Origin: Deltaproteobacteria bacterium
GTDB taxonomy: Bacteria > Desulfobacterota > Binatia > Binatales > Binataceae
Length of the DNA: 64,000 nt
Assembly (NCBI GenBank): GCA_021794015.1
Contig: JAJYRQ010000014.1
Span: forward strand, 1 to 64,000
Direction of reading: 5' to 3'
Both the position numbers and the translations under genes were made by a program. Below are positions 33,025 to 40,133 of the stretch, in pieces (the stretch's first letter is position 1; every line of letters starts with the position of its first letter). The notes under the pieces were generated by a model, which worked only from the letters and a program-made list of their open reading frames with translations, was not told the origin of the DNA and did no database searches.

Positions 33025-33044
33025 ATTCAAGAAATCTGTTGAAT
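33025..33044. promoter_or_regulatory. Inverted-repeat operator ATTCAA-N8-TTGAAT
   Basis: A perfect inverted repeat (33025-33030 and 33039-33044) lies in the 52-nt gap between the divergent DUF2892 and ArsR-rhodanese genes, over the predicted transcription start of the efflux operon. ArsR-family repressors, including the sulfide-sensing BigR/SqrR group, bind A/T-rich inverted repeats of this kind, so it is the likely operator. Confidence 0.6.
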
Positions 33045-33072
33045 ACTATAATACCTATGAAAGCCGTGTCAA
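33045..33072 (-). promoter_or_regulatory. Strong sigma70-type promoter of the efflux operon
   Basis: On the minus strand, a perfect TTGACA (33072-33067), a 16-nt spacer and TATAGT (33050-33045) precede the DUF2892 gene. The -35 box lies inside the first codons of the divergent ArsR-rhodanese gene. On the plus strand a perfect TATAAT (33047-33052) overlaps the same site, so the two promoters would be mutually exclusive. Confidence 0.6.
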
Positions 33073-33806
33073 GCAGCGCCCCCCCCGGCCGGGAAATCTT
33101 CGCGCCCTTCGCCATGGTCGCCCGCGCCCTGGGCCATCCCTGCCGCCTGGGCCTGCTCCAACTGCTGGCCCAGGGCGAGCGCAGCGTCGAGGCGCTGGCC
33201 GAACAGGCGGGCCTCGGGCTGGCCAACGCCTCCCAGCACCTCCAGCAGCTTCGCCGGGCCGGGCTGGTGGCCACGCGCCGCCAGGGCAACCGGATTTTCT
33301 ACCGGCTTTCCGACCGGGCCGTGGTGGCCCTGCTGAGCGCGCTTCGCCGCCTGGCCGAGCGCAACCTGAGCGAGGTCGCCCGCCTGGTCGAGCGCCACTT
33401 CAAGGTGCTCGACCAGGCCGAACCGATCGGCCCCGTCGAGCTGGTGCAGCGCATGAAAAAGGGCCTGGTGACGCTCATCGACGTGCGTCCGGCCGAAGAG
33501 TTCGCCCAGGGCCATCTGCCCGGCGCGCTCAACCTGCCGCTGGCCGAACTCGGCCGGCGCGCCCGGCTGCTGCCGCGCCGGCGCGCGGTGGTTGCCTACT
33601 GCCGCGGGCCTTACTGCATGCTCTCCTATGAGGCGGTGGCCAGGCTGCGCCGGCGCGGCTTTACGGCGCTGAGACTCGAAGACGGCGTGCCCGAATGGCG
33701 CGCCAGGGGACTGCCGGTCGAGCGCGGCGCACCGCAGGCGCTCGCGCCGCAGCGCCGCAAGGGCGGGGCCGCCGCCCGCCGCCTGTGCGCCGCCAACCGA
33801 CGCTAA
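33057..33806 (+). CDS. ArsR-family regulator fused to rhodanese
   Basis: This 249-residue fusion has an N-terminal ArsR winged helix (about 15-110: ALGHPCRLGLLQLLAQGE, then ANASQHLQQLRRAGLVATRRQGN) and a C-terminal rhodanese domain (about 125-225: LIDVRPAEEFAQGHLPGALN). The rhodanese active-site Cys182 lies in VVAYCRGPYCMLS. Such fusions sense or process sulfane sulfur and repress neighbouring genes; here the target is very likely the divergent efflux operon. The ATG lies only 4 nt after a TATAAT, so translation may be leaderless or may start at Met20, ahead of the helix-turn-helix. C29 in GHPCR could be a sensing cysteine, but its partner is not obvious. Confidence 0.85.
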   Translation: MKAVSSSAPPGREIFAPFAMVARALGHPCRLGLLQLLAQGERSVEALAEQAGLGLANASQHLQQLRRAGLVATRRQGNRIFYRLSDRAVVALLSALRRLAERNLSEVARLVERHFKVLDQAEPIGPVELVQRMKKGLVTLIDVRPAEEFAQGHLPGALNLPLAELGRRARLLPRRRAVVAYCRGPYCMLSYEAVARLRRRGFTALRLEDGVPEWRARGLPVERGAPQALAPQRRKGGAAARRLCAANRR

Positions 33807-34993
33807 GCGAGCAGGCGGCGCACCGGACGTATCAGGTAGTAAAGCGTAGAAAGCCGCTGCGGCAGCGGCACAAACGCCGCGTCTTCGAGCGTCGGCACCA
33901 GCGCCCGGCCCGCCAGGTAGTGCACCCGGGCGCCCATGTGAAGAATAAGGCACAGCGGCACCAGCCAGGTCAGCGCCAGACGCAGGCGCCGGCCCGAATG
34001 AAACAGCCCATATTTTATGGCGCCGTAGAGGAAAATCGCCACCGGATCAGCCCGCGCCGCGAGGTAAAGCGGCCCTGGCAGCGGCGCGCCGAGCAGCCGA
34101 TGGGCCAGCATGGCACCCAAAAAAACCATCCGGCGCGTGCCCGGCCAGTGAGCCCCGCCGCTTAAGCCGCGCCAGTCCAGCCGCTCTCCGTGCCGCTGCC
34201 ATAGCCGCGCCAGATCGCAAATCCAACTGAGACTGGTCCAGCCGTGCTTGGCCCCGTGAATGGACACAAACAGCAGCAAGTCGTCCGGCGCCAGGGTCGG
34301 CACCGCTCGGCCCTCAAGCGCCAGCGCGCGGGCGCGGGCGAAAAGCTCTGCCGGCGCCGGCGCAAACGGGAAATAATGCGGGGCCAGCTCCCAGTGCAGG
34401 TCCAGCACGCCGGGCACGCCGGCCTTGCGAAAAGGCGCTTGCGAAAGCTGGAAGGGACCTCGGCGCCCCAAGGCCGCAGAGAGACCCGGCGCCGCGCTAT
34501 AGCCGTCGGCCTTAAGCAGCTTTAACAGCGCCGGCAGATCGCCATCCCCAACCAGGATGTCCAGGTCTTCGAACTCGCGCAGCGCCAGGCTGCCGTAGAG
34601 TTCGACGGCGCTTAGCGGACCCTTAAAGGCCAGGACGGCAAAGCCGTGCGCGGCGCAAAGCTCAAGCAGGCGCAAAAGCTCGCGTGCCAGCCGTTGATTG
34701 TTGAGCGCGGTGGCGTGAAAGTGCGAGCGCAGCGCGGCGCCAATCTCCACCGGCAGCGCAACGCGGGCGTCGCCAGCGTTTAGCTCTGCGGCGACCAGCG
34801 ATGCCAGCGCGTGGCGGTGGGCAAGCTTTAAAAACCGTTCCCAACTTCCCCGGGCGCGGCTAAAGCGCGCAACTGCCTGCGCAAGCCGGCCGGCGGCGCC
34901 GGGACGCAGACAGCTAAGCAGAAGCCGCGCCTCGGGAGCAAGCGCTGCGCTGCGCCTGCGCCTGTGTCCGCTCGAAGACGTTAGGATTGGCAC
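33803..34993 (-). CDS. Nucleotidyltransferase-family protein (RiPP-cluster type)
   Basis: The 396-residue protein matches the uncharacterised nucleotidyltransferase family found beside lasso-peptide and exosortase genes. Diagnostic blocks are FAVLAFKGPLSAVELYGSLALR, given here as LAFKGPLSAVELYGS, then REFEDLDILVGDGDL with the metal-binding Asp pair, DLHWELAPHYFPF, LLLFVSIHGAKHGW and SWICDLARLW. Its reaction is unproven; it may attach a nucleotide to the peptide or to a sugar. The start at 34993 is a GTG without a clear ribosome site, 28 nt from a MITE end, so the insertion may have altered its expression signals. It is the last gene of the lasso-like set. Confidence 0.78.
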   Translation of the reverse strand: MPILTSSSGHRRRRSAALAPEARLLLSCLRPGAAGRLAQAVARFSRARGSWERFLKLAHRHALASLVAAELNAGDARVALPVEIGAALRSHFHATALNNQRLARELLRLLELCAAHGFAVLAFKGPLSAVELYGSLALREFEDLDILVGDGDLPALLKLLKADGYSAAPGLSAALGRRGPFQLSQAPFRKAGVPGVLDLHWELAPHYFPFAPAPAELFARARALALEGRAVPTLAPDDLLLFVSIHGAKHGWTSLSWICDLARLWQRHGERLDWRGLSGGAHWPGTRRMVFLGAMLAHRLLGAPLPGPLYLAARADPVAIFLYGAIKYGLFHSGRRLRLALTWLVPLCLILHMGARVHYLAGRALVPTLEDAAFVPLPQRLSTLYYLIRPVRRLLA

Positions 34994-35020
34994 CGCCCGC
35001 TGTTTTCCTATGGCGTGCCA

Positions 35021-35181
35021 CTAGCAGGGTGTTGAGAAACCCCTCAAGCTCGCTATCAGGCGTGGTTCCATTCTCAACACCTTGCGTAAAAGATGGCTTC
35101 TCTCCTACACCTTCTCTCCCCCTGGGAGAGATAAGAGTGAGGGAGCAGGATGTTGAAAGGACTTTTTCAACATCCTGCTAG
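35021..35181. mobile_element. MITE-like element with 19-bp terminal inverted repeats
   Basis: The 161-bp element is bounded by CTAGCAGGGTGTTGAGAAA (35021-35039) and its inverse (35163-35181), with 17 of 19 positions matching. It contains no transposase. Inside are a CTCTCCCCC/GGGAGAG palindrome (about 35119-35135), the same short family seen near repA, and a right-end hairpin (GGATGTTGAAA...TTTCAACATCC). It lies across the 3' end of the HprK-like kinase gene, whose stop codon (35105-35107) is inside it. A non-autonomous element mobilised by a transposase elsewhere is the simplest reading. Confidence 0.7.
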
Positions 35182-36229
35182 GCGGCCTGCCTGCCGGCGC
35201 GGCCTGCGCGGCGGGCAGGCCGCCGCGCTCCAGGTCGTCAAGAATTGTGCGGCAGAGCGTCGGCAGTGCGGCAAGGTCGTCCGGCATTACCAGGGCGCGT
35301 CCGGCAACGCGGCGCGCCACCTGGGCCAGAAAGCGCGTCTCGTTTAGCAGCATCGCACGGTCGCCGGCGGCGATCCTGAACGTGGCGGTTGCCAGCTCCA
35401 TGAAGCACTGGCGGGGCGTAAGCGCCTGGATGAGGGCGCTGGGCGGCGCGCTAAACCAGGCTTTGAAGCTGTCCGGCGGCTCGTCCCTGAACAGCCGGTA
35501 GACGCGCGCCAGCCTCACCGGCTGGCCGGAAAAGCCGCGAAAGTGGGCCGGCGCAATCCAGCGGCATTTCGAGGTGTAGTGCGCAAAGCGCTTGAGGTCG
35601 CGCCGGTTGATCTTCTGCAGCGCCTGGTAGGAGTCGTCCCATAGCCGCACGCCCGGGTAGCCGGGCAGCACGTAAGGCAGGCCGTCGCCGGCAAGCTCCA
35701 GCACCAGGCAGTCGTCGGTCAGCGTGGGGTAGCCGGCGGCCAGGAAGCTGGCGCTCAGGGTCGACTTGCCGGTGCCGGCCGGCGCGATGAAGGCGCAGGC
35801 GCCGCGTGGCGTCAGCACCGCGGTTGCGTGCAGCGCCTGCCTGCCGCGCGCCTTGAAGACCAGCGGCATCACCTGGTCGAGCGCCAGGTAACGCAGCGTC
35901 TCGGGCGGGATGCTCGCCTTGGTGGCCCGGCAAGTGACGGTCTCGGCCGGGCGGTCGATAAGGAAGTCGGCGCGGCCGGGGAACCTTACCAGGTAGCCGC
36001 CCTCGGTTTCGGCGCAGGCCATCCAGGGTTGGTCGCCCGACCAGCCCCAGCTAAAGGTCCAGCGCGGCGGGCTCGGCCAGGGAGTGGAGCAGGCGTCGAA
36101 GCAGAGGCGAATGACCGGCAGCGCGGCGTGGGCTGGGGCGGGTTTCAGTTCCGGCAAGAGGCGGTTGCTCACGACCAGGTGGCCCCATGCCTGGTAGCGG
36201 AACTCGTCTGGAATTGCAGCTTGGGGCAT
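35105..36229 (-). CDS. HprK-like serine kinase, RiPP-associated, with MITE-derived tail
   Basis: The 374-residue protein carries an HPr-kinase-type P-loop: CAFIAPAGTGKSTLSASF (Walker A at about 149-157), TLTDDCLVLE after it, and YPGVRLWDDS. Kinases of this group accompany lasso-peptide genes (as in paeninodin) and phosphorylate the peptide; others lie in exosortase clusters. The last 24 or so residues, from SRMLKKSFQ to LPGGEKV, are encoded by the MITE, so the native C-terminus has been replaced. Whether the enzyme still works is unknown; the catalytic core is intact. ATG 36229 is chosen as the family start. It lies between the RRE gene and the nucleotidyltransferase gene. Confidence 0.8.
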   Translation of the reverse strand: MPQAAIPDEFRYQAWGHLVVSNRLLPELKPAPAHAALPVIRLCFDACSTPWPSPPRWTFSWGWSGDQPWMACAETEGGYLVRFPGRADFLIDRPAETVTCRATKASIPPETLRYLALDQVMPLVFKARGRQALHATAVLTPRGACAFIAPAGTGKSTLSASFLAAGYPTLTDDCLVLELAGDGLPYVLPGYPGVRLWDDSYQALQKINRRDLKRFAHYTSKCRWIAPAHFRGFSGQPVRLARVYRLFRDEPPDSFKAWFSAPPSALIQALTPRQCFMELATATFRIAAGDRAMLLNETRFLAQVARRVAGRALVMPDDLAALPTLCRTILDDLERGGLPAAQAAPAGRPPSRMLKKSFQHPAPSLLSLPGGEKV

Positions 36230-36290
36230 CGCGAAAACGACGCGAGCAGCGGGGCTCGCGCAAGCGGGGCGGGCGCTGGCAGCGCCGAGC

Positions 36291-36755
36291 TCAATCTTCT
36301 TCGTTTTTCTTCTTGCGTTTTTTCTTTTGGCCGCTGCCTTGTTGCGTCGTCTTGCGCCCGCTTTTTTCGGAGCCGACGGTGAGTTGAGCGACGCTGGCGT
36401 AAGCAACGAGCCTGGGGGGAGCGTAGGGGCGGTTGGCCGGCGCGCCGGAGAGCGGGGGCGAGACGGTCTGTTCGCCTTGCGGTGCGTTCTGGAACCGGAT
36501 GAGGCCGGCGGCGCCGAGCTCTTCGAGAAAACCGGCCAGGTCGCCCCGCAGCTTCGGCAGCGGGGCGTCATAGGTTGCGGCCAGCGCCGCCTCGACGGCG
36601 TCAAGCGAGGCGGTGGCGGCCAGGGCGCGCCAGATGTCGTTACCCGCACCTTCGAGGCCGAAGTAGCTTCCCGTGGCGAGGCTGAGAATGACGATCTCGT
36701 CGCCCAGCTCGCTCCACGCCGCGTTTTCCTCGCGTATGGCGACCGTGGTTGTCAT
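36291..36755 (-). CDS. PqqD-like RRE protein with lasso-leader-like C-terminal tail
   Basis: The protein has 154 residues. Residues 1-90 form a PqqD-like RiPP recognition element (SELGDEIVILSLATGSYFGL, NDIWRAL, then the helix KLRGDLAGFLEELGAAGLI). Residues 108-128 read NRPYAPPRLVAYASVAQLTVG, which matches the lasso-precursor leader pattern Y-x2-P-x-L-x3-G-x5-T except that Ala120 replaces the Gly. What follows is Gly/Ser/Lys-rich and ends KKKRKKKNEED, with no Asp or Glu at ring positions 7-9, so a normal lasso core is absent. Recognition domain and leader in one chain is unusual: it might be a self-bound precursor or a decayed one. It sits next to B2, kinase and nucleotidyltransferase genes. 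Confidence 0.72.
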   Translation of the reverse strand: MTTTVAIREENAAWSELGDEIVILSLATGSYFGLEGAGNDIWRALAATASLDAVEAALAATYDAPLPKLRGDLAGFLEELGAAGLIRFQNAPQGEQTVSPPLSGAPANRPYAPPRLVAYASVAQLTVGSEKSGRKTTQQGSGQKKKRKKKNEED

Positions 36756-36896
36756 TGGCTTGCCGCGTAACCCTGGGAAAATGATACCGGTTCTCCGGCG
36801 TCCTTACCTTTTACGATCCGGCCTTCGGCTATCCCGCGCAAGCACCCGGCCGTCTGCCGGCTCCGGTGGTGGCGGCCGAAGAACCCGTTGCTTCTC

Positions 36897-37337
36897 CTAG
36901 ACTTGTCCGTGCAGACCGGCCAGCGGCACAAAGTGGGGCTGCCGCGTCGTGCCGGCGATGGTTTCACGGTCGTACTCGAGCCAGGCGTGGGCGCGAAGCT
37001 GACCGCGGGCGTCTTTGGCCACGCCTATTTTAAGCTCCGGGGCTATCCCGCGGCGCACCATCATTGCGCGCGCGGCCAGGGCGCGCACCAGGCAGCCGGA
37101 GGTTCCCGGCACGACCCGGCTTGCCGTCTTGACGGCCCATGCGATGCGATCGGCCGCTTTGGCCTGCGGCTGCGCCGGCACCTGGGGCGTCGCCGCGCTC
37201 AGCCGGGCCAGCCGGCGCCACAGCGCGAAGGGCAGCAGAAGGGCAAGCCTGGTGGCGGACAGTGCCAGCGCCGCGCCGAGCAAAAGCCGGCGCTCGGCCG
37301 GCGCAAGCTTCACGAATTTCAACACTCGGGCGATCAT
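36897..37337 (-). CDS. Lasso-peptide B2-type transglutaminase-like protease
   Basis: The 146-residue protein matches the lasso peptide biosynthesis B2 family, a cysteine protease that removes the leader. The catalytic Cys82 lies in GCLVRALAARAMMVRRGI, and His117 in RAHAWLEYD; the third triad acid is not evident at the usual spacing (Asp123 is nearby). A hydrophobic N-terminal segment (about 16-40) may anchor it to the membrane. It lies 21 nt after the Wzc-type gene and about 140 nt before the RRE gene, all on one strand. Split B1 (RRE) and B2 proteins are normal for Gram-positive-type lasso systems. Confidence 0.82.
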   Translation of the reverse strand: MIARVLKFVKLAPAERRLLLGAALALSATRLALLLPFALWRRLARLSAATPQVPAQPQAKAADRIAWAVKTASRVVPGTSGCLVRALAARAMMVRRGIAPELKIGVAKDARGQLRAHAWLEYDRETIAGTTRQPHFVPLAGLHGQV

Positions 37338-37358
37338 CGCGGGGTTAAAACTGCCGGG

Positions 37359-39701
37359 CTACGCATCCGCGCTGCGGCTTTCTTCCTGCGGCGTTTCGTC
37401 GGCGGCATGGTGGTAGTAACGGTAGTAGCTTTCATAGTAGCCGTAGTTGTGGCTGTGCATCGCGACTTTGTTGAGCAGGACGCCGAGAATCCTGGCCCGC
37501 GCATGCTTAAGCTGGGCGCAGGCCGCCTTGGGGTAGTGCACCGAGGTGCTGGAGCTGTCCACCACCAGGATCATGCCGTCCACCATGGTCGAGAGCACCA
37601 CCGCGTCGCTCACCGCCATAGTGGGCGGCGAATCGATGACGACGTAACTGTAACGCTCGCGCATCCGGTCGAGCAGCCGGCCCATCGTCTGCGAGGCCAA
37701 AAGCTCGTTGGGATTGGGCGCGTTCATGCCGGCGCTGAGCAGGTGCAGATGTTCGATGGCGGTTGGCTGGATAACCTGTTCTGCCTCTTGGGTGCCGCTT
37801 AGGATGCCGGTAAGTCCGCCGTCATTGCCAAGTCCCAGGTAGGTATGACAGGCCGGGCGGCGCAGGTCGCAGTCCATCAGCAGCACGTTGCCTCCGAGCT
37901 GCGCCAGCACGATGGCAGTGTTGACCGCGCTTACGCTTTTGCCTTCGCGCGGCACGCTGCTGGTCATCAGGATGACCCGGGGCGGGGCGTCGGCGCGGGC
38001 CAGCATCAGCGCGGTGCGAAAGCTGCGGTAGGCTTCGCTGGCCAGCGAATAAGGCTGATGCAGCGCCACCAGGCGGCTGGCTGGCGCGGGTAGGGACATC
38101 GTCTCGTTGGGCGAAGCGTCTTTCTGCCGCATCCTTCGTAGCGCGCTAAGCCCGTAGCGGCGCGTGTAGGGCCTGCCCTCGGCCTCTGCGAAGTCGGGAA
38201 TCGAACCGAGCGTCGGCAGGTGGAGGCGGCGTTCGACCTTGTCGGTGTTCTCCAGGCGGTTGTCGAGCATTTCCAGCAGGAAGGCAAGGCCGAGTGCGCC
38301 GCCCAGGCTGAGCGGAGCGGCGAGCGCAAAGGTGTGCGCTTTTTTCGGGCTCGAAGCGACCGTGGGCGCCAGCGCCGGGCTGACGATGGACACATTGGAG
38401 GACTCGCTGGCCGCGGCGAAGCTCAGGTTTTTCATCCGCTCGAGCACGCTGTCGTAAAGCCTGCGGTTGGTGTCGACCTCGCGCTGCAGAATGGTATATT
38501 CCACCGCCGCGTCGTTGAGGCTGAGCGCGACCGCTTTTTGGCGGTCCACTTCCTCGGTGAGCTTGCGCTCCTGGGCCAGCGCTTGCTGGTAGGCGGCTTC
38601 GGTGGCGCCGATCGCCTTGGCGACTTCCTGGCCGAGCGTGTTGCGCAGCTCGGCCATCTGCACCTTAAGCCGCGCCAGCGGCGGGTAGGCCGAGGTGAAC
38701 TGCGCCTCCATCGCGGCGCTTTTGGCGGTGAGATCGTTGATCTGCGTTTCAAGCCTCTGGATGAGCTGGTTGCTCACCACCGCGGGCAGCGCGCTGTAGT
38801 GCCGTTCGTGGATAAGCTCGACCTGCGCCTCGAATTCGATTCGCTTGACCTGGGCGGTGGTCATGTCCTTGCTTAGCTCGGAGAGGCGGTCGAGCACCAT
38901 GGTATCTTTGCCGTTAAGCGCCATCAGGCCGGGGACGATTCCCTTCTGGCGCCGGTAATCGTTGAGCGCCAGCTCCGATTGCTGGAGCCGATGCTTCAAG
39001 TCGCCCAGCTTGCCTTGCAGGAAGTGTTCGGCTTCCTTGCTTGCCGTGCTGTGGCTTTCGATGCCGCTGCGGATGTAGGCCCGGGCGTGGGCGTCGGCCA
39101 GGCGCGCCGACAGCTCGGGATCGGGCGTGGTGAAGCTGATGTCGACCAGCGTGGTGTCCTGGACGACGTGGATATCGAGATAGCCCAGGTAAGCGCCGAT
39201 GAGCCAAGGGGCGACGCCGTAGGGGTTTTCTTCGGCGGCGCGCGCTTTGTGTCTGGGCGCGGTATGCGGCGCGAGCAGCCACGCACCGACGCCGCGCAAC
39301 CGATCCCAAAGCGTAACGAAAAGCCCCGGGCTTTGCTCGGCGCCGACAAAATTCTTGTCGTCGGCAAGATTCAGGGACCGGATGACGTGGGCCGCCAGCG
39401 TCGGGTTGCGCAAAAGCTCGCGCTGCGTTTTCAGGTAGTCGGGGCCTGCGCTGGCCACCTCGATGGCCAAAAGTGCGCCCACCGGGTCGGTTCCATAGGG
39501 CGTTGAGGGCTCAATGTTGATCGTCGTTGTGGCGGTGTAGAGCGGCGTTTGCGTGGCCAGATGGATCGCCGTGGCCAGCATCGCAACAGCAAAAACTGCG
39601 GCGACCAGCCATAGCCGCTTGCGCACTACACGCCAATATTCCCGCAGCTTTAAATCGGTTCCCTCCTCTTCGGAGCCGGCCTGTGCGAAGCCTGCTCCCA
39701 T
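37359..39701 (-). CDS. Wzc-type polysaccharide co-polymerase and tyrosine autokinase
   Basis: The 780-residue protein has an N-terminal Wzz chain-length domain (membrane helix about 32-50, LREYWRVVRKRLW before it), a long periplasmic coiled-coil region (about 215-430), a second membrane helix near 465-480, and a cytoplasmic BY-kinase. Walker A is SSVPREGKS (581-589), Walker A' LLMDCDLRRP (about 607-616), Walker B YVVIDSPP (686-693). The C-terminal tyrosine cluster has seven Tyr within 753-763 (YGYYESYYRYY). It would control length and export of a capsule or exopolysaccharide. No Wza, Wzx or Wzy genes are next to it; instead it precedes the lasso-like genes. Confidence 0.9.
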   Translation of the reverse strand: MGAGFAQAGSEEEGTDLKLREYWRVVRKRLWLVAAVFAVAMLATAIHLATQTPLYTATTTINIEPSTPYGTDPVGALLAIEVASAGPDYLKTQRELLRNPTLAAHVIRSLNLADDKNFVGAEQSPGLFVTLWDRLRGVGAWLLAPHTAPRHKARAAEENPYGVAPWLIGAYLGYLDIHVVQDTTLVDISFTTPDPELSARLADAHARAYIRSGIESHSTASKEAEHFLQGKLGDLKHRLQQSELALNDYRRQKGIVPGLMALNGKDTMVLDRLSELSKDMTTAQVKRIEFEAQVELIHERHYSALPAVVSNQLIQRLETQINDLTAKSAAMEAQFTSAYPPLARLKVQMAELRNTLGQEVAKAIGATEAAYQQALAQERKLTEEVDRQKAVALSLNDAAVEYTILQREVDTNRRLYDSVLERMKNLSFAAASESSNVSIVSPALAPTVASSPKKAHTFALAAPLSLGGALGLAFLLEMLDNRLENTDKVERRLHLPTLGSIPDFAEAEGRPYTRRYGLSALRRMRQKDASPNETMSLPAPASRLVALHQPYSLASEAYRSFRTALMLARADAPPRVILMTSSVPREGKSVSAVNTAIVLAQLGGNVLLMDCDLRRPACHTYLGLGNDGGLTGILSGTQEAEQVIQPTAIEHLHLLSAGMNAPNPNELLASQTMGRLLDRMRERYSYVVIDSPPTMAVSDAVVLSTMVDGMILVVDSSSTSVHYPKAACAQLKHARARILGVLLNKVAMHSHNYGYYESYYRYYHHAADETPQEESRSADA

Positions 39702-40133
39702 GTCAGCTTCCGGGGGTACGGTAAGCTGTATGAAGTAAGGGGAGGGTTGTTGGGAGTTTTTCAGGATAATACCCGCCTGCTAGAACCGGCTATCGAGTCC
39801 CAGCCAGAAAGCCAGGCTAGAGCCATTGCTCGATAACTTAAAATTGCCCGACTAAACACGCGTAGTCAAGCCCTCTCTTGCGAACGTAACTGAACACGCA
39901 GTAGTCCGGTTATAAGAGATCGTGATACGCCTGCGGCACCCTTTGAAAAAGCGTGCCAGCCTGGCATAGCTTTGGTAGCGGCTTTGAGGAGGCAGGGGGG
40001 GTCCGTCGGGCTTGCGTCGGCAACTGCAGCGAACGGCGACGCTCGGGCGGTCGGTGCTGCTGATTGAGGGTCGGCCGGCCTGATTGACGCCGGTGCGCCG
40101 GCAAGGTCAAGTAAGCGGGTGGGAAAAGCAGCG
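39702..40133. other. Divergent intergenic region between wzc-like gene and sat
   Basis: No gene is supported. An inverted repeat TATCGAG (39791-39797) and CTCGATA (39829-39835) with a 31-nt loop could be an operator or leader structure. A CCTGCTAG motif near 39776-39783, with a nearby GAGTTTTTCA (39755-39763), recalls the MITE terminus at 35163-35181 but is too divergent to call. A/T-rich DNA at about 39831-39870 and a TATAAG at 39911-39916 may hold promoters, though no good -35 partner is visible. Confidence 0.4.

Noticed and set aside
36752..36967. A 71-codon minus-strand frame between the B2 and RRE genes as a lasso precursor
   Set aside because: It overlaps both neighbours and lacks the YxxP-L...T leader pattern and a ring acid.
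39755..39783. A second MITE copy suggested by GAGTTTTTCA and CCTGCTAG
   Set aside because: Only one degenerate end is visible, with an internal gap relative to the 35163-35181 terminus and no matching left end.
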